Assembly (NCBI RefSeq): GCF_030704535.1
Contig: NC_081811.1
Location: 5,311,001 to 5,375,000 of the forward strand
Direction: 5' to 3'
Length of the DNA stretch: 64,000 bases
DNA from: Vitis vinifera
Lineage: Eukaryota > Streptophyta > Magnoliopsida > Vitales > Vitaceae
Positions within the stretch are counted from its first letter, which is position 1. Every line of letters starts with the position of its first letter. Made by a program: the position numbers and the translations under genes. This document shows, one piece after another, positions 22,588-35,838 of the stretch. The notes below the pieces were generated by a model. The model saw only the letters and a program-made list of their open reading frames with translations. It was not told the origin of the DNA and did not search any database.

Positions 22588-23943
22588 ATGGATTCCGACC
22601 GCGGAGAGAACGGCGACTCCTCTCACAACCACGTTTCCAAGAAGCCAAAGCTCTCTGCTTTCATATCCGAAGAGGAAATCCGACAAGAGTTCTCTCATCA
22701 CCAGCGTGGAATCGCGCGAATCAACAACGGTAGTTTCGGAAGCTGCCCCGCTTCCATAATCGCCGCTCAGAAGGAGTGGCAGCTCCGATTTCTTCAACAG
22801 CCTGATGATTTCTACTTCAATCACCTCCGGAAGGGCTTGCTCGAATCCAGAACTGTTGTAAAGGGCCTCATCAATGCTGACTCCGTCGACGAAGTTTCCC
22901 TCATCGACAACGCTACCACGGCCGCCGCTATCGTGCTCCAACAGATCGGCCGCGCCTTCGCCCAAGGTAAATTTCAAAAAGGCGATGTCGTTGTCATGCT
23001 CCACTGCGCTTTCCAGTCGGTGAAGAAGTCGATTCAGGCCTATGTTACTGGAGCCGGTGGCTCCGTCATCGAAGTCCAATTGCCATTTCCATTGACGTCG
23101 AAAGAGGAAATCGTTTCTGAGTTTAGGAAAGGTTTAGAGAAAGGTAAATCCGATGGTAGGCATGTTAGGTTAGCTATAATTGATCATATAACATCAATGC
23201 CGTGCGTTGTGGTGCCCGTAGAGGAATTGGTTAAGATTTGTAGGCAGGAAGGGGTCGACCAGGTGTTTGTAGATGCAGCTCATGCTATTGGTAGTGTTCC
23301 TGTTGATGTTAAAGAAATTGGGGCTGATTTCTACGTTAGTAATTTGCATAAGTGGTTCTTTTGCCCGCCTTCAGTTGCATTTTTGTATTGTAGAAAATCG
23401 CCTTTATCATCTGAAGTGCACCATCCGGTGGTTTCCCATGAATTTGGAAATGGATTGGCTATAGAAAGTTCATGGATAGGGACAAGGGATTACAGTTCAC
23501 AGCTTGTTGTTCCTTCAGTTTTGGAGTTTGTGAATAGGTTCGAAGGTGGTATTGAGGGTATTATGATGAGGAATCATGAAATTGTTGTTAAAATGGGAGA
23601 AATGCTTGCTAAGTCCTGGGGAACAAATCTTGGGGCACCTCCGGAAATGTGTGCTAGCATGATTATGGTTGGTTTGCCTTCTAGATTGTTTATTTCCAGT
23701 GAGGAAGATGCTATGAGATTGAGGTCGTATTTGCGTCAGCATCATGGTATTGAAGTTCCCTTACATTATCAGGCTCCCTCAGATGTTGAGGGTGGCCCAA
23801 AGGATAAGGATGGTCTTGTAACAGGTTATGCTAGGATTTCTCATCAAGTTTATAACAGTTTTGACGATTATTGCAAGTTTAGGGATGCAATTAATCAACT
23901 TGTTGAGCAGCGACGGAGTTGCAAAATGCTTTTTATGGAATAA
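22588..23943 (+). CDS. LCD: L-cysteine desulfhydrase-like PLP enzyme, intronless
   Basis: PLP-dependent enzyme of the class V aminotransferase (isopenicillin N epimerase-like) group; the Arabidopsis LCD (At3g62130) converts L-cysteine to hydrogen sulfide, ammonia and pyruvate. The single uninterrupted frame encodes 451 aa, the usual length for the plant protein. The ATG sits in a good context (GCCATGG). The PLP-binding lysine is Lys255 in SNLHKWFFCP, and the cofactor-ring aspartate is Asp229 in VFVDAAHAIG. The N-terminus is hydrophilic with a KKPK run and no obvious transit peptide. The LCD name comes from overall family resemblance; the substrate is not proven by sequence. A GTATGC just after the stop could be a 3' UTR intron donor. 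Confidence 0.92.
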   Translation: MDSDRGENGDSSHNHVSKKPKLSAFISEEEIRQEFSHHQRGIARINNGSFGSCPASIIAAQKEWQLRFLQQPDDFYFNHLRKGLLESRTVVKGLINADSVDEVSLIDNATTAAAIVLQQIGRAFAQGKFQKGDVVVMLHCAFQSVKKSIQAYVTGAGGSVIEVQLPFPLTSKEEIVSEFRKGLEKGKSDGRHVRLAIIDHITSMPCVVVPVEELVKICRQEGVDQVFVDAAHAIGSVPVDVKEIGADFYVSNLHKWFFCPPSVAFLYCRKSPLSSEVHHPVVSHEFGNGLAIESSWIGTRDYSSQLVVPSVLEFVNRFEGGIEGIMMRNHEIVVKMGEMLAKSWGTNLGAPPEMCASMIMVGLPSRLFISSEEDAMRLRSYLRQHHGIEVPLHYQAPSDVEGGPKDKDGLVTGYARISHQVYNSFDDYCKFRDAINQLVEQRRSCKMLFME

Positions 23944-26900
23944 AGAGGTATGCTTTTTCCCATGGAATCACTTCTTGACTACTAGCTCTTCATTAGAACA
24001 TCATCTGTTATGATCATGGCCATCCTCATCATTCTTAGTCTCCTCAATTTTTCCTAGTTTTGAAGAAATTATCTATATTATAAGGTTGCAACTTAGAAGT
24101 TACATTTAGTTGACAATTTTACAGCAGGGTTAGCTGAGTCATGCATAATAGGTCTGTTGATGAATTTGATTGCAAATTGAGAGTTCGCTATTTGTCTGTT
24201 AGCCTGCTGAATTTTATATTGAAAATTGATTCAGCCGACCTTCTGGGCTTGAAAGAGCTGCTCCACATGTGTTTGATCTTGCTGAACTTGTTTCCTAAAA
24301 AACATTAAAAGAGTAACTATCTGAAGATAATTTGAAATATAAATAAGCTTTTCTTAGAAGTACAATTAATAATTTATTATGTTTGTTATTTTTGGTCTGG
24401 ATTATGGGTTACTGTTGTCCTTGTTCATCTGTTGTGCACTTCTTTACCAATTCAAGGATTGTTGGCTTGTATGAAATGTCTGTCTGCTAGATAGGAAGGA
24501 AAAAAAAATTAAACAATTTGAAAGCAAGTCTGCACTGAAAACAGTGGTGTGCAGGCCCAGTTTCAAGCTGAAAGAAGATTTGAAAAGGCTCATCACCAGA
24601 TTTTTGGATGGGTGCGTACATTTGCTTCTGTTTGGTCCAAAATAAGGTCAATGCACCATACCAGGTTGAAGCCCATCAGGGCCTTGCAAAGGGCTGCATT
24701 AGGGAATGATTATTATTAATTTGTTTTTGGTCTGAGCTATTTGTTTGGAATTCTAACCTGTACTATCCTTCTATTTCTGCATTCATTAAGATATAGCATC
24801 TTCAAAGAAGAGGCAAAAGAAGTAGTATTCATCAAAGAACCATTACGTACTCTAGATTACAGCATCTTAAAGTTAATAGTTAGAAGCCTATCTAATAGTC
24901 ATGTTCATATTTAGAAAACCAAACTGACCATAAAAAACATAGGAGCTAAGTGGATGATTGGGGGCAAGTATACTGCTGTCAAAATCTGAGTCTGTGCCAA
25001 GAGCCTCTGATTTCATGCCAGCTATTCTTGAGATTGGAGAATAGAATTTTTTGATGTATCTAACTTGTTACAGTTTAAGTTTCATAGTCGTTTTGCTGAT
25101 CAGGAAAAAAAAAAAAAAAAAAAGCTTTATAGTCATTTTAGTTTGTAGATGTGGAATGTCTGGGTTTGTAATTCCAGCTGTAGGGTTCCTTTCTGAATTT
25201 TTCATTTTCTCATACAGAGGATGTTGTAAAGGGGGGCTATTACAACGACTACTGTATTATTTTGATATTGCCCAATTAATTCTAAGATGGCTAATATTAG
25301 CCTTTATTGTTTGAAACTTTGAAACTTCAAAAAAATAGCAACCTTTAACAATTTCAATATTAATTCTTCCTTTTCCATTTCCACAAAAAAGAAAAAAAAG
25401 AAAAAAAAAACGATTATTTCTCTGTAATAAAAAATGAAAGAATTAAGATGGAAATGTAAAAAATGAATCAAATAATGGCATTATAATTTACATATGACCA
25501 CTTATTTAAAAAGAAAATCACTACTATGACTAATAATAATGGTCAGCCCAACACTGCTCCCTCTTATTTAATTCATCATTCTGAAGATGGGAGATTGTTT
25601 TGCTCACTCGTATGGAAAGGAGTTTCCCAATCCATGTCATTGCTTTTCCTGATGTCAATAAGCTAGAAAACTTGCAGGGGATGCAAAAATTGAGGGAAGG
25701 TACCATACATTTAGAATATAGCATTGATGACACCAAGTTGATCAAGATGCTTTGGCCCTTTTGGGTTCTACCTGTATATCTATGTTGCCCCTTTACTCCC
25801 GTCTTGTATGGTACTCTTTGCAGGATAGTTGGTATATATCCACTAAAATTCTGGACTGGATGATCATATGCATGTACAGTTAGGAAAGATTGTGTGGGGG
25901 GAGAAGAAATTCTTGGGCCATTTCATTTCTGGATCACTACATGATGGGCTTGCAGAGATGGCAAGTTTGATTCTTTCTGGAACCCACGCTTCATATATCT
26001 AGTGCTTGTGGTTCACTTCTTTTACCCTAGCCTTGATAATATACATATTTCTTGGTTCACATGGTGTCATACCTTTTGTAAATTTTCTGTGTTAAAGTGA
26101 TGCATTCTTCTTGGACCAAGTGAAACCAATTGTTTCTTTGGTTACATTGAGTGCCAGAATTGGGTGCCCTCCTCAATTTAATCTTGTATGCATGGAATTT
26201 GACATTTTTGCTATTTGTGTGTAACTGGATGCAATTGTGTCTCAAAATTTGGCAGTCCAAAATTCTTTCCGTCCTATATATGCTTTACTTGTGGAAAACA
26301 GAAATTAACTTGTTTGTGCTGCTTTTTCATTACTTCCCTTGATTCTGTTCTCTTTTGGCAGTTGGTCGGGAGCAGGGAGGAGCAGTTTTCAATGGAACAA
26401 TGTCTATTTTCTCTACTCATGCTACTACGGGCTTGCATGGTTTCCAAATAATGAATGCTGGAGAGTGTTATGTACTCACTAGAACTGTGATTGATTCCTA
26501 GTAGCTTCCACCCCTTGTAAGCCAATTTTCTAGTCTATGGGATCCTGCTATATGTATATGTCCCATGGTAATTGATCACCACAATAAACATAAAATATCA
26601 GCCCTAGTCTAGCAATTCCATCAAGTTAAGCTGAAAATTTTACATGAACTTCAGTTTAACCTCTTGGAGGTTCATTCACCAAGATAATGAGTGATTGTCT
26701 GGGAATTAAAAAAATCTCTTTTAGATTACTTGTCTCATTGATTTCTTAAGCATGGAGGCCCCCAAAATGATCATATATCCAATCTCCTAAAGAAAAATAA
26801 AAATGCATGAGCATTCTTGTTTCCAGGCACACTGATTGTAGGACCTGTTTGACATCTCACCAGTTTTGAAAGCTCCAGACATCTGTATCATGTTTGCCTG

Positions 26901-28514
26901 ATCAAAAGTGAGTTTTCTTCAATCTCCTTCTACCATCAATGAATGACAATATTATGTAATTTGCTGATTCCATCATGACTGCATTAAGCAAACAGACGCA
27001 TTAGGACTTCCAGTGGAAGAATTTGAGGAGAGAGTGAAAAACCATCAACAGCAGGGGATGGGAGCAGCAGATCATCAAGAAGCATATATGATGCTTGAGG
27101 GCAGTAGGGTTTTCACGCATGCCTGACCTGGCCAGGACTTCACACTCATATAAACAACAAATCGAATTCAACTTGAGAGCAGTAGGTTTTTCACGGGCTT
27201 GTTCATGTTGTTTTTAAAAATTGTTTTTATATTAAAGAACCAAAAAAAAAAAAAAAAACAATTGTTTTTTAGCATTTTGTAAAAATAAAGGTGTTTAGCA
27301 AGTAGTGTGTTTTTAAAAACAATCTTTAAAAATAAAAAATAATTATTTTTTGGATAAATTATTTTTAAAAAGAAATTTTCTATTTTAATTTTGTAAAAAT
27401 ATTGCAAATTCAAAATTTAAAATATAAATTAAATTAAATTTAAATCTTATTAAAAAAAGTTTTTACTAAAAATATTAATTGTAATATTGTAACAAAATCA
27501 TAAAGTATTTTTTTTAAATATAGAAAAATATGGATGAATAATAACGTTTTCCTAAAAGTATAATTATTATTTTTATTAATAATAATAATAATTTAAAAAC
27601 AAAGATTGTTAATATATTTTGTTTAAAATGAATAAGGAATAAAATTTAACTTTTTTAATATGTAAATGTTTCAAGTCTTTTGTTATATTAACATATTTAA
27701 TATTCAATGAGGATGACAATATTTTAAAATGTTTTGATTTAATATGTAATTAATTTGATTTTTTTGAAATTTAAATTATTTTTAGAAATTAAAATATTTA
27801 TTAAGAAACAGTAAGGATAATTAAATATTATTTTTTTGTAGTTGTACATATATTTTTTGAATTCCAAATTATTTTTTTATTTGTTAAATCTATAAATAAA
27901 TTTAATACAAAGTATCACTTATTGAAGTTTATTTTTACAAAAGAAATAATAGTGTGGTGAACTAAATTTAATTCATAATTTTTTTATATTAATGGTTTTA
28001 CATTTGAATTTTTAATTAATTTTAAAATTATTAAACTTATTAATAAATCCAACGTATTCAGTTTTATTTGATAATATGGTTTCAAGTTTATTAAAAAATT
28101 ACAAAAATATAATGTAGAAATCAATCCAGTCATTTAAACAAAAAATTTAATCTATGATTTTTTAATGTTATCGAGTTTCATGATTTTCTGGTATTAATTA
28201 AATAGGTTTTTAAGTTTCAAATTATTTTTGAAAATTAAGAATTCAATTGATTAATGAAAAATTTTAGAGAATTATTGGCTCGTGGGAGACAAAGAATATA
28301 TCATATTCCATTTTATTTGTTTTTTATGGTTTTTTTTTAATTTCTTTATCTATTAAAAAAAAAAAAAACCTTCTACTAGAAAGTGGGATCACACCCTTAT
28401 CTAAACCCATCAATTCAAATCCTTGGAACTCTTTCTTGCCTTTCGTTACCGTTGAAAACAGAGGTAAATTACAAGAAAAAAAAAATGTAGAAACATAACT
28501 CAAGCTAAGGCCTT
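23944..28514. other. Intergenic region between LCD and DGAT3
   Basis: The first few hundred bases are the LCD 3' UTR region. I find no recognisable gene in the remaining about 4 kb. A coding-like stretch at 26360-26500 (plus) matches no family I know. From 27180 to 28350 the sequence is extremely AT-rich; a GGCTTGTTCATGTTGTTTTT end at 27196-27215 resembles the MITE ends elsewhere in the window. Confidence 0.5.
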
Positions 28515-29632
28515 TCAGGCGGGGGGCACCTGATCATGAGGCTTGTTGCTCCTACCGTCAGATAAATCTGCAACAATCACGCTGATCTCATCCAAACCCA
28601 CACCACACCAATGTGAAGAGGATTTGCTACAGGAACCCCATCCTACCTCCTCAACACCCTTTACATTAGGGCCATCCCTGCACCTTCCCATGCACTTGCA
28701 TGGGACAACACCCGCTTTTGTTCCAACCTGCCTTTGAAATTCTTCCAGCAGCATGGCGGCTCCCAATTTCCTACATTTGCCACCCATGCAAACCTCAATC
28801 CTTGTTTTCGATTCCCCAACTCTATTTGTATTATTTTGACCATCACTTCCACTGCCTTCTCCTCCAAGATTTTGCACATTGAGGTCTCTAATCCCAGATT
28901 CCACTGACTTATTCTCTTCTTGAGTAGGTAAGCCGGGTTTAGCTGATATTGCTTCTTGGTGAACTGCCTGCTGTGGTTCATAATTATCTTTTGATTGTTT
29001 TATTGTTTCACCTCTTAAGAGGCTCATGTAGATCGCCTCCTCGCTTGGGTTTTCACTTGAATCTGATGAGTCTAATTCAAACTCAGAGTTGATTGTCATC
29101 AACTTCATCAGGGCCTCCTTTCCTTTTCTCTTCCTCTTCAGCTTCTTTCCCTCTGATCTCATCTCTCGAGATTGTCCAAACAGGACCTCTGTTGCTTCCT
29201 GCATTGAAGAAGATCACATGTTGATCCAGCACCATTACATTCGTGAAAGAAACAAGAAGAAGACAAAAGAAAAATAGTTGGGATTCTGACCTTCATCATC
29301 TTCCTTTCGTCTTCTTCATCCACCGAACAATTCCCATTCGCTACGCCGGAAACCATGTCAGAAAACGTAGCCAAATCTTTGGCCAGCCATTTCTTCAATG
29401 TCAAATTCTTCTCCTTGTCTTTCTTCTTCTCTCTCTCCTTTCCCATTGCCCTGGGCGAAACATAACCCTGCAACTGACCAGAGACGGCAATGCCAGAACT
29501 CAGATCAAACCCAGAAAAATTTCTGGGTCTGAGATATAGAGTAGAAAGAGATGGAGAGGAATCGGAAGAACAGGCGGCGCCGTGAAAGCGCACAAGTACT
29601 GGTCGTGAAGCTACCGCGGCGGACAACTCCAT
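28515..29632 (-). CDS. DGAT3: DGAT3-type soluble diacylglycerol acyltransferase with ferredoxin-like C-terminus
   Basis: Exon 1 is 29632-29291 (114 codons, ending DERKMMK at a GTCAGA donor). Exon 2 is 29198-28515, starting EATEVLFGQ after a TTCAATGCAG acceptor; together 341 aa. The protein has a hydrophilic N-terminal half with Lys/Arg-rich runs (GKKLKRKRKGKEA), no membrane segments, and a C-terminal thioredoxin-like ferredoxin fold. The likely Fe-S cysteines are Cys251 and Cys256 (EVCMGGKC) and Cys281, Cys283, Cys287 (CKCMGRC). Plant DGAT3 enzymes make triacylglycerol from diacylglycerol and acyl-CoA outside the ER membrane, and the Arabidopsis and peanut proteins are described as metalloproteins. 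The first about 60 residues could be a plastid transit peptide. Function is assigned by family. Confidence 0.88.
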
Positions 29633-30468
29633 TGATTGGGAAACTGATCGTGAAATCGGTCAGTAGGGAATAAATAGACTCGTGAGATTAACTGGCAAGA
29701 CACGCTGCGGACTTCGATACGGCGGTGGGACTTCTCGTGGCCGGTGTCTAATCGCCACACTTTATCGTGTGGGCGACATGTGTCTGATGGACGTACGGAT
29801 GGTACGATGATGAGATTGAGACTGCTGGATGGTGATGTGGATTCCAATTAGGATTAGGTTTGAGAATTCCGATGAAATTGTTAATCTGCTTTTTAAAATA
29901 ATAAAAAAAAAGAGAAATTTTTTCAATAGATTTTCAACTTGTATTATAGAAGGTTAGTAAATATATAGAAAACAAAAGTTTGCTAACTGTTTTATTTTTT
30001 ATTTTTTAAAATACCGAAAATTTCTATCTCTTGAATATTACATATTTTTTTTAAATATATATATTTCACATATTAAAACTTTCTAATATATTATTCATTA
30101 TTCTAAATCTTAACCTTTTATTTCCATTTATCTGTTAATCTACTTTTTTAATATTAAAAATTCCTAAATTCAATAATATATACCAAAATATGCCATCAGT
30201 TAATATATTTAAGATATAATTTATTATTTAAATTTTGACATAAATATTGGGTTGAATGTCATTAGTTTTGAGTTGTGATTAGGTTGAACAAGCCCAACCC
30301 AACCAACTCGATTTGCAGCTAGCCCAACAAAATACCCAAATAGAAGTCCGGCCCACGTCCGTCCCAAGAGACGTAGTTTTGATTTGGGTGCTCGATCGCT
30401 GAGGAAAGAAAGCCGGAAGGGCTTAGAACTGAAGGAAGTTGGTGTGTTTGGAGGAGGAATTGGTTGGG
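29633..30468. promoter_or_regulatory. Divergent intergenic region between DGAT3 and NIP30-like gene
   Basis: The 836 bp separate two outward-facing start codons. The NIP30 side (30290-30370) carries several AGCCCAAC and GGCCCACG motifs, the site II type found in promoters of plant housekeeping and growth genes. The middle is AT-rich. Whether one bidirectional promoter or two separate promoters are used cannot be told from sequence. Confidence 0.45.
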
Positions 30469-31808
30469 ATGGACGAAGAAACCTCTAGTCTTCCTCCAAT
30501 GAGGTTGATGAATTTCATCTCCGAGGAGCAGGTATTACCCGTCCGAAACCCTTAAAACTCTTTCTCACTGTTACTATTTTGAAGAATTTTGTGTTTGATT
30601 TTGAAATGGGGATAATTGGGAATTGTAATGGCAGTTGGATGAATCTAAGAAAGCAAGGGGTGAACGAGCAGATGACGGCACTGCGCAGAGGGATAGACCC
30701 CTCTTCGAGGTTTAAATTCCATTCCTTTCACTTTCTTAACTCTTTCTTTTCGTTATAACAAATGGTCCTGGCATTTTCGTTTCATATATCTTCAAAAATG
30801 TATGATTCACCAACTGAAATCCATGCCATCCATGCCCTTTTTCTGTTTGGCATTAGAAAAATTCAGTCTTCAGATGATTCTTTGAGTTGAATACATATTT
30901 ATTCTAATTTTTGCTTGGAAATGTGAAATTTTCCTTTACAGTGGCGGACTCTATCAATATAGCTTCTTAACATGGTTTCTTATAAGTGAATTTGGTGCTT
31001 ATCCTGAGAAAGATAGTTTGAGCTTAAAAAAATTTACTTTTTTTGAGCTTCCTTCTTATTTCATCTTCTTTTATCTGCAGATATTAAAGGAGAATAAGGA
31101 CAAGCGAGATGCCGAATTTAATGAGCGGTTCAAGCACAGTGAGTGCTCAATTCTATTTCCAATGGCATTTGAGGGCGCCATCCTTTAAGAATTTATTGAA
31201 AATACTGATAAACATCTTAATTAGTACTTGGAATTTTATTTAACAGCATGGTAGATTTCTGAAAAAAAGAGGTGATTCATAACAAGGATTTCTCCATGAT
31301 CTATTCATTTCTAAGCATTTAGTTTCCATGTATTTTGGTATGCATTATTGCTAGTATTTACTGCTGGAAGTCTTAACTCTTGCCATTGTATTCAGGTGCT
31401 TCTATAGGATCTTTTTATTTTATTTTTTTAGTTTTTCTATAAAGCACTTATGATCCATCTTAGAGCCTAGTCATTTTTTCTGAATGACCCATCTTAGAGC
31501 TTGTGGATATGTAGCCTAGTATCACTAGCACTTAGTTTACCCCCAAAATTTTGTACGGGAAAAATTTGAGGGGTAAACTTCATGCTTGTGATACCAAGCC
31601 AGATTAGAACGGTTCAAAGAGTGGTTTAGCATTAGCTGCTTTTGTTGAATGAATACATAACGAAAATGGAGCCGTAATCTCTTCTTTTTATTACAGGACC
31701 GCCAAAAGCTTTGGATGAAGATGAGACTGAGTTTCTTGATAACCTGGAGATGGTGAGACGATGTGCTATGAGCTATTTTTTGACTGGAAATTGCAGCACC
31801 AACCTAAG

Positions 31809-31844
<36 letters not shown>

Positions 31845-34800
31845 GCACTTAATTTGAAAGATTTGTTGATTGATTTGAACCTATGATGTATATGCTCACA
31901 GACATAGACTTGATGCTACAGTTGAGACACATGATATGGACACAGAAACTTGTCCAAATATAGCACTTCAGCCATACATATCCACATGTTTTGTGTGGAA
32001 AACCATAGAGTTGACCTCAGTATTGAAGTCAAAGTGCACTGGAAGTCTACCTATAAAAAAAAGGTGTACTGAAAGTCTACTGATTGCCATGTAAATTGCT
32101 GTATGTCCTTGAGAATCAAAATGTCATGAACTTTAAATAACTAATAGTTGCTAAAGTAATCAGTTTATTATTTATCCTATCACAAGTTTCTTTTTCATCC
32201 TATCACAAAAAGGCAATATAAGAAGATTCCTCCATGCCTCGTTTTCTACTTCTAAAGGGAACTCATGTCTAAGTGTCTGAATTGGACAATTAAGGATGCA
32301 TGTGTCATGTAAACACAGTCAGAACTGGACATTTAAGTATGCAGGTGTCATGGATGTATGATTTACATGCTAATTCTGATGTAAAGAATAGTGTTCTACA
32401 TCTCATAACTTGAAACTGTGATTGTAGGGCACTTTTAGTGATTATTTAAACCTGTGATTTCTAACTCACTTCTTGTAGTCAATATTGGCATGGTGTACAC
32501 TTGTCCTTGCATAACATGTATTTGACACCTGTTAAAAAACTTGCCAAAGTATCTACCTTATTTCTTCAAGAATGTGCATATAAATTTAAAAACAAAGCTC
32601 TTGGTGCCCTTTGTTGTGGTGAAACTTGTTATATAGTTGATACTTGTTTTATCATCAAGAATACAAACTCAAAACAAACAAATAGACACATGTTCAACAT
32701 TATAAATACAGGAATGCACACATATTAACATGTCCATGTCTGCTGTTACAAATCATAGATTAAAAATGCTAGAAATTCATTAAATTTTGCATGATCATAT
32801 TTGTAAGGTTGATGCCATAGCTCTTTAAAAGGATTAGTCTTGCCGTTATGTTATACGTTATGCTGTAACAAGAGTGCTTCAAGTTTTGATTCTTGCAATT
32901 AAATCATATAATTTTATGCTATCATAAGAATTGCAAATTTTATATGATCTTTACAGTTTTACAGTTGAGGCATTATTGCTGCTGTTCCTGGAGTGATTGT
33001 TTTTATCTTAAGAAAGATATGTTTCACTTTGTGCATGTGTGGATGCAAAACTTGGAATCTCCCTCCCTCCTTCCTTCTATGCATGTGTGCTTGTGCATGT
33101 GTGTGTGTGTGTGTGCACGCACCTTGACTCTTGTTTTTTTCCATTTGTCTTTTCTGCTGCTCTGGTTTCTTTCCAGAGGCAATGTTGTCTTTTCTCTTTT
33201 CTGAAGTTTTGATTATTCATGCAGTCAAGGAGGGACTATGAACAGCAAATGGCAGAAGAAGAAGCCCAACAGCTCCGTAGTTTCCAGGTCATTTTCTAAC
33301 CATTCCTGAATTGTAGAATTACTATTATATTAATGTGTATCAAGGAGAATTCTTAATCTGGTTAATTAATTTTCCTCATATTGAAAAAAACAAAAATGAA
33401 ATTTAGCTAATAGTTTCAAGGTCACACTTATCAGAATTGAAAGAGTCCTTGTGAAGATTACTCTATGATAGACTCGTGTAAATGTGCCACAGCCTTATAA
33501 ATTATGATTGGTTTATTTTATTGAATAATTGATCATTTTTATATTCTAACTGAAGTGAATCAAGTACCTTCATTCTCATGATGTGGCACTAGCATTTACC
33601 AGGGTGTCAAAGTAATTGACCTTCTTTACCAAACCTTAACTCAATTTATTGATTTAAGAGTGTTAATTGTCGTTTTGCTTGAGTATGCATAAAAAAGAGT
33701 ATTATTGTAACTTCTTGGTTTGTGTGTATGCATGTCTTTTCCTTTTCCTTTATTTTGTTTTCCTTTTGCTGCTATATTTATGCCTTTTGAATTTGAATAC
33801 GGGGATAAATTTTCTCATTTTGAAATCTGAAACATGAATTAGTACAGATCCTAGCGGACGGTCTCATCAACTGAAAATTGCTACCAAGTTGATTTGTAGT
33901 TTAATCATGCCTGTGAATTTAATAAGTCCCTGAGAGGCTTCATTCAAATGCTTACAATTCTATTCAGTGCATTATCCAAGTATATGCATCGATGGCATCC
34001 TTGATTTAACTGTGAAGTTCAGCAATTAGAATTTTTTAAGTAGCTGAGGGCTGCATACATTTGTCAGTAGTTTAATGATTCTGGGATCTGACTGAGGAAT
34101 CTTGAATTACACAAATATTACAGGAGGTTATAGCATCCTTTATATGTGTTGTTACATATTTCAAGAATGAATAATGCAATTCTTCATTGTTTGTGTCTTT
34201 TTTTTCCTTGGATCTGCAGTAAAAAGAACAAGGAGATGTTATGCATTATGTAACTCTGCTGGTGTATGTTATTACTGCTTTACCACTAAAATTATCTGCC
34301 AAAGTAGAATTCTTATGAGAAAATGGATATATATAGTAATTTTCTCCTTGTGAGGAATTTGATGTTGCATGCGTAGAATGAAGGCTGTACTTGCACTATT
34401 ATTCATCTTATCTTTCAGCTCAAACCATTGAAGTAGTTGCTTTCACAGGCAGCAGTGGCAGCACAGTCTACCATTGTACATGAACTGAAGGATACACCCC
34501 CTGCTCCTAAAGTCCAGGTCAGTTGCTTGATTGACAGGCTTTTTACACTTGTATACACTCTTGGACTTGCCATGAAATGAGACAGACTACAAATGACACA
34601 GTGAGCCTTTGGCAACCTTGGGATTGGTGTAGCTTGATAGGGCAATGCTTTCACTTCACTCTGCGTCATTTACCTGTCATGGCATAGCTGCCTGTGGTGT
34701 CTTTTTTTCTTTTCTTTTTTCTTTCTGCAAAGTCCAAACTAACTTATGGATTCTTGAACATTTACTTGACCTGTTTTTGCCATGTTTTTTTCCTGGACAT

Positions 34801-35681
34801 CCAATGGATTAGATTCTATGAATGCTGGGCCATGGGTGGAACAAGAGTGGACAGGGTTCATTAAAGGCAGAATCTGAAGCAAATACTATTGGAAGTCCAC
34901 ATTAGGAGCCAACCCCTTCATATTCCAACATCCTGACAGTCGATGCTCGCTTGCCACGTAAAAAATGTCACAAGTTTTTTTTTTTAACACAACCGAGATG
35001 TTATGCACTGTGGTGTGGCAAGCACCTGTTGGCTTACTAGGTGTCAACTTTTGGTGGCTTCCCAATGAGACAAATCCTTGTTTCTGCATATTTACTGAGA
35101 GATTTAGGATTTATTTATTGTTTTGCAGTATATTTGGGCACTCATTTGTGGTTCCACCAAGATGACCCTAGCCCAATTTAACAATTTAACTATCTTTTCT
35201 GTTGACTGGTTTCAGCAATAGTCGAATGTTTGATGAAGAGAGAAAATGGATTCTAGTGATCATCCAATCATGGCTTTTTGGTTGCAGATCTTGGTCACCA
35301 TTGAGTCTTTATCTGATAGCTTTAACGTATTATCTTGTGCTTGCATCCGAGTGTGCAGTGCTATCTATAATTGGAAGCTCTGTTTTACTGAATGAACTTC
35401 TAAACGCAATCTGTTGTTGCCTGCAGGAGCAGAAACCAGTTGTCAGGAAGAATCCGCCTTCTCACCGGTTAGGTATGATTATCAAAGTCAAGCCACAAGC
35501 CAAGAAAGCGAAGGTGGATCCAGCAAACTCAGAAGGGTCAGAAATTGTGAAAACACCTAGCATTGATACAGAAAAACCTTCAGACCTGGAGAAAAAATAT
35601 AGTGTTGATACTGATGAGGCCCATGATGTACCTGCAAACGGTCTGGTTTCATACAGCGATGAAAGTGAGGAAGATGATTAA
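30469..35681 (+). CDS. NIP30/FAM192A-type nuclear protein, 7 exons
   Basis: Exons: 30469-30531, 30635-30709, 31081-31138, 31697-31752, 33225-33287, 34449-34517, 35427-35681. They keep frame throughout and encode 212 aa. The N-terminal block has MNFISEEQLDESKKARG, RPLFEILKENKDKRD, RFKHRPPKALDEDETEFLD and an alpha-helical SRRDYEQQMAEEEAQQLRSF. This is the conserved NIP30 (FAM192A/PIP30) domain. The tail carries GMIIKVKPQAKKAK, a probable nuclear localisation signal, and ends SYSDESEEDD, an acidic casein-kinase-2-like site. The human homologue binds the proteasome activator PA28-gamma; a plant role is not established. At3g62140 is the Arabidopsis relative I recall. Intron 4 holds a TA microsatellite. 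Confidence 0.92.
31810..31842. repeat. TA microsatellite
   Basis: An uninterrupted TA dinucleotide run of about 16 units within intron 4 of the NIP30-like gene. Likely length-polymorphic. Confidence 0.95.
33096..33116. repeat. TG microsatellite
   Basis: A TG/GT run in intron 4 of the NIP30-like gene, just before its exon 5. Confidence 0.85.
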
Positions 35682-35838
35682 TAATTTCAGTAGAGACTAG
35701 TATTGTTTTCAGAAAGAACTAATCATATAGTCTAAATTTATTCTCGTAATCTGTCTATCAATTTTCTGTAGACCCACAAGCCCACCTTTGGAAATATGAA
35801 TTGGGTATAAGCACCTATCAACACCAGGCTTAGCCTCT
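35661..35838 (+). repeat. NIP30-like gene 3' end, copy A of a dispersed duplication
   Basis: The last codons and 3' UTR of the NIP30-like gene. The block from about GAGACTAGTA through CAATTTTCTGTA, CCCACAAGCCCAC and GGAAATATGAATTGGGT recurs at about 41415-41592. Copy A stops at 35838, where a CTGTTTGAGCAGTGTTTTT sequence resembling the MITE ends of the window begins. Confidence 0.85.

Noticed and set aside
26340-26500. Coding-like stretch after a TTTTGGCAG acceptor-like site, reading FNGTMSIFSTHATTGLHGF
   Set aside because: I cannot match it to any family, there are no partner exons nearby, and the frame ends soon after. It could be a worn gene or element fragment.
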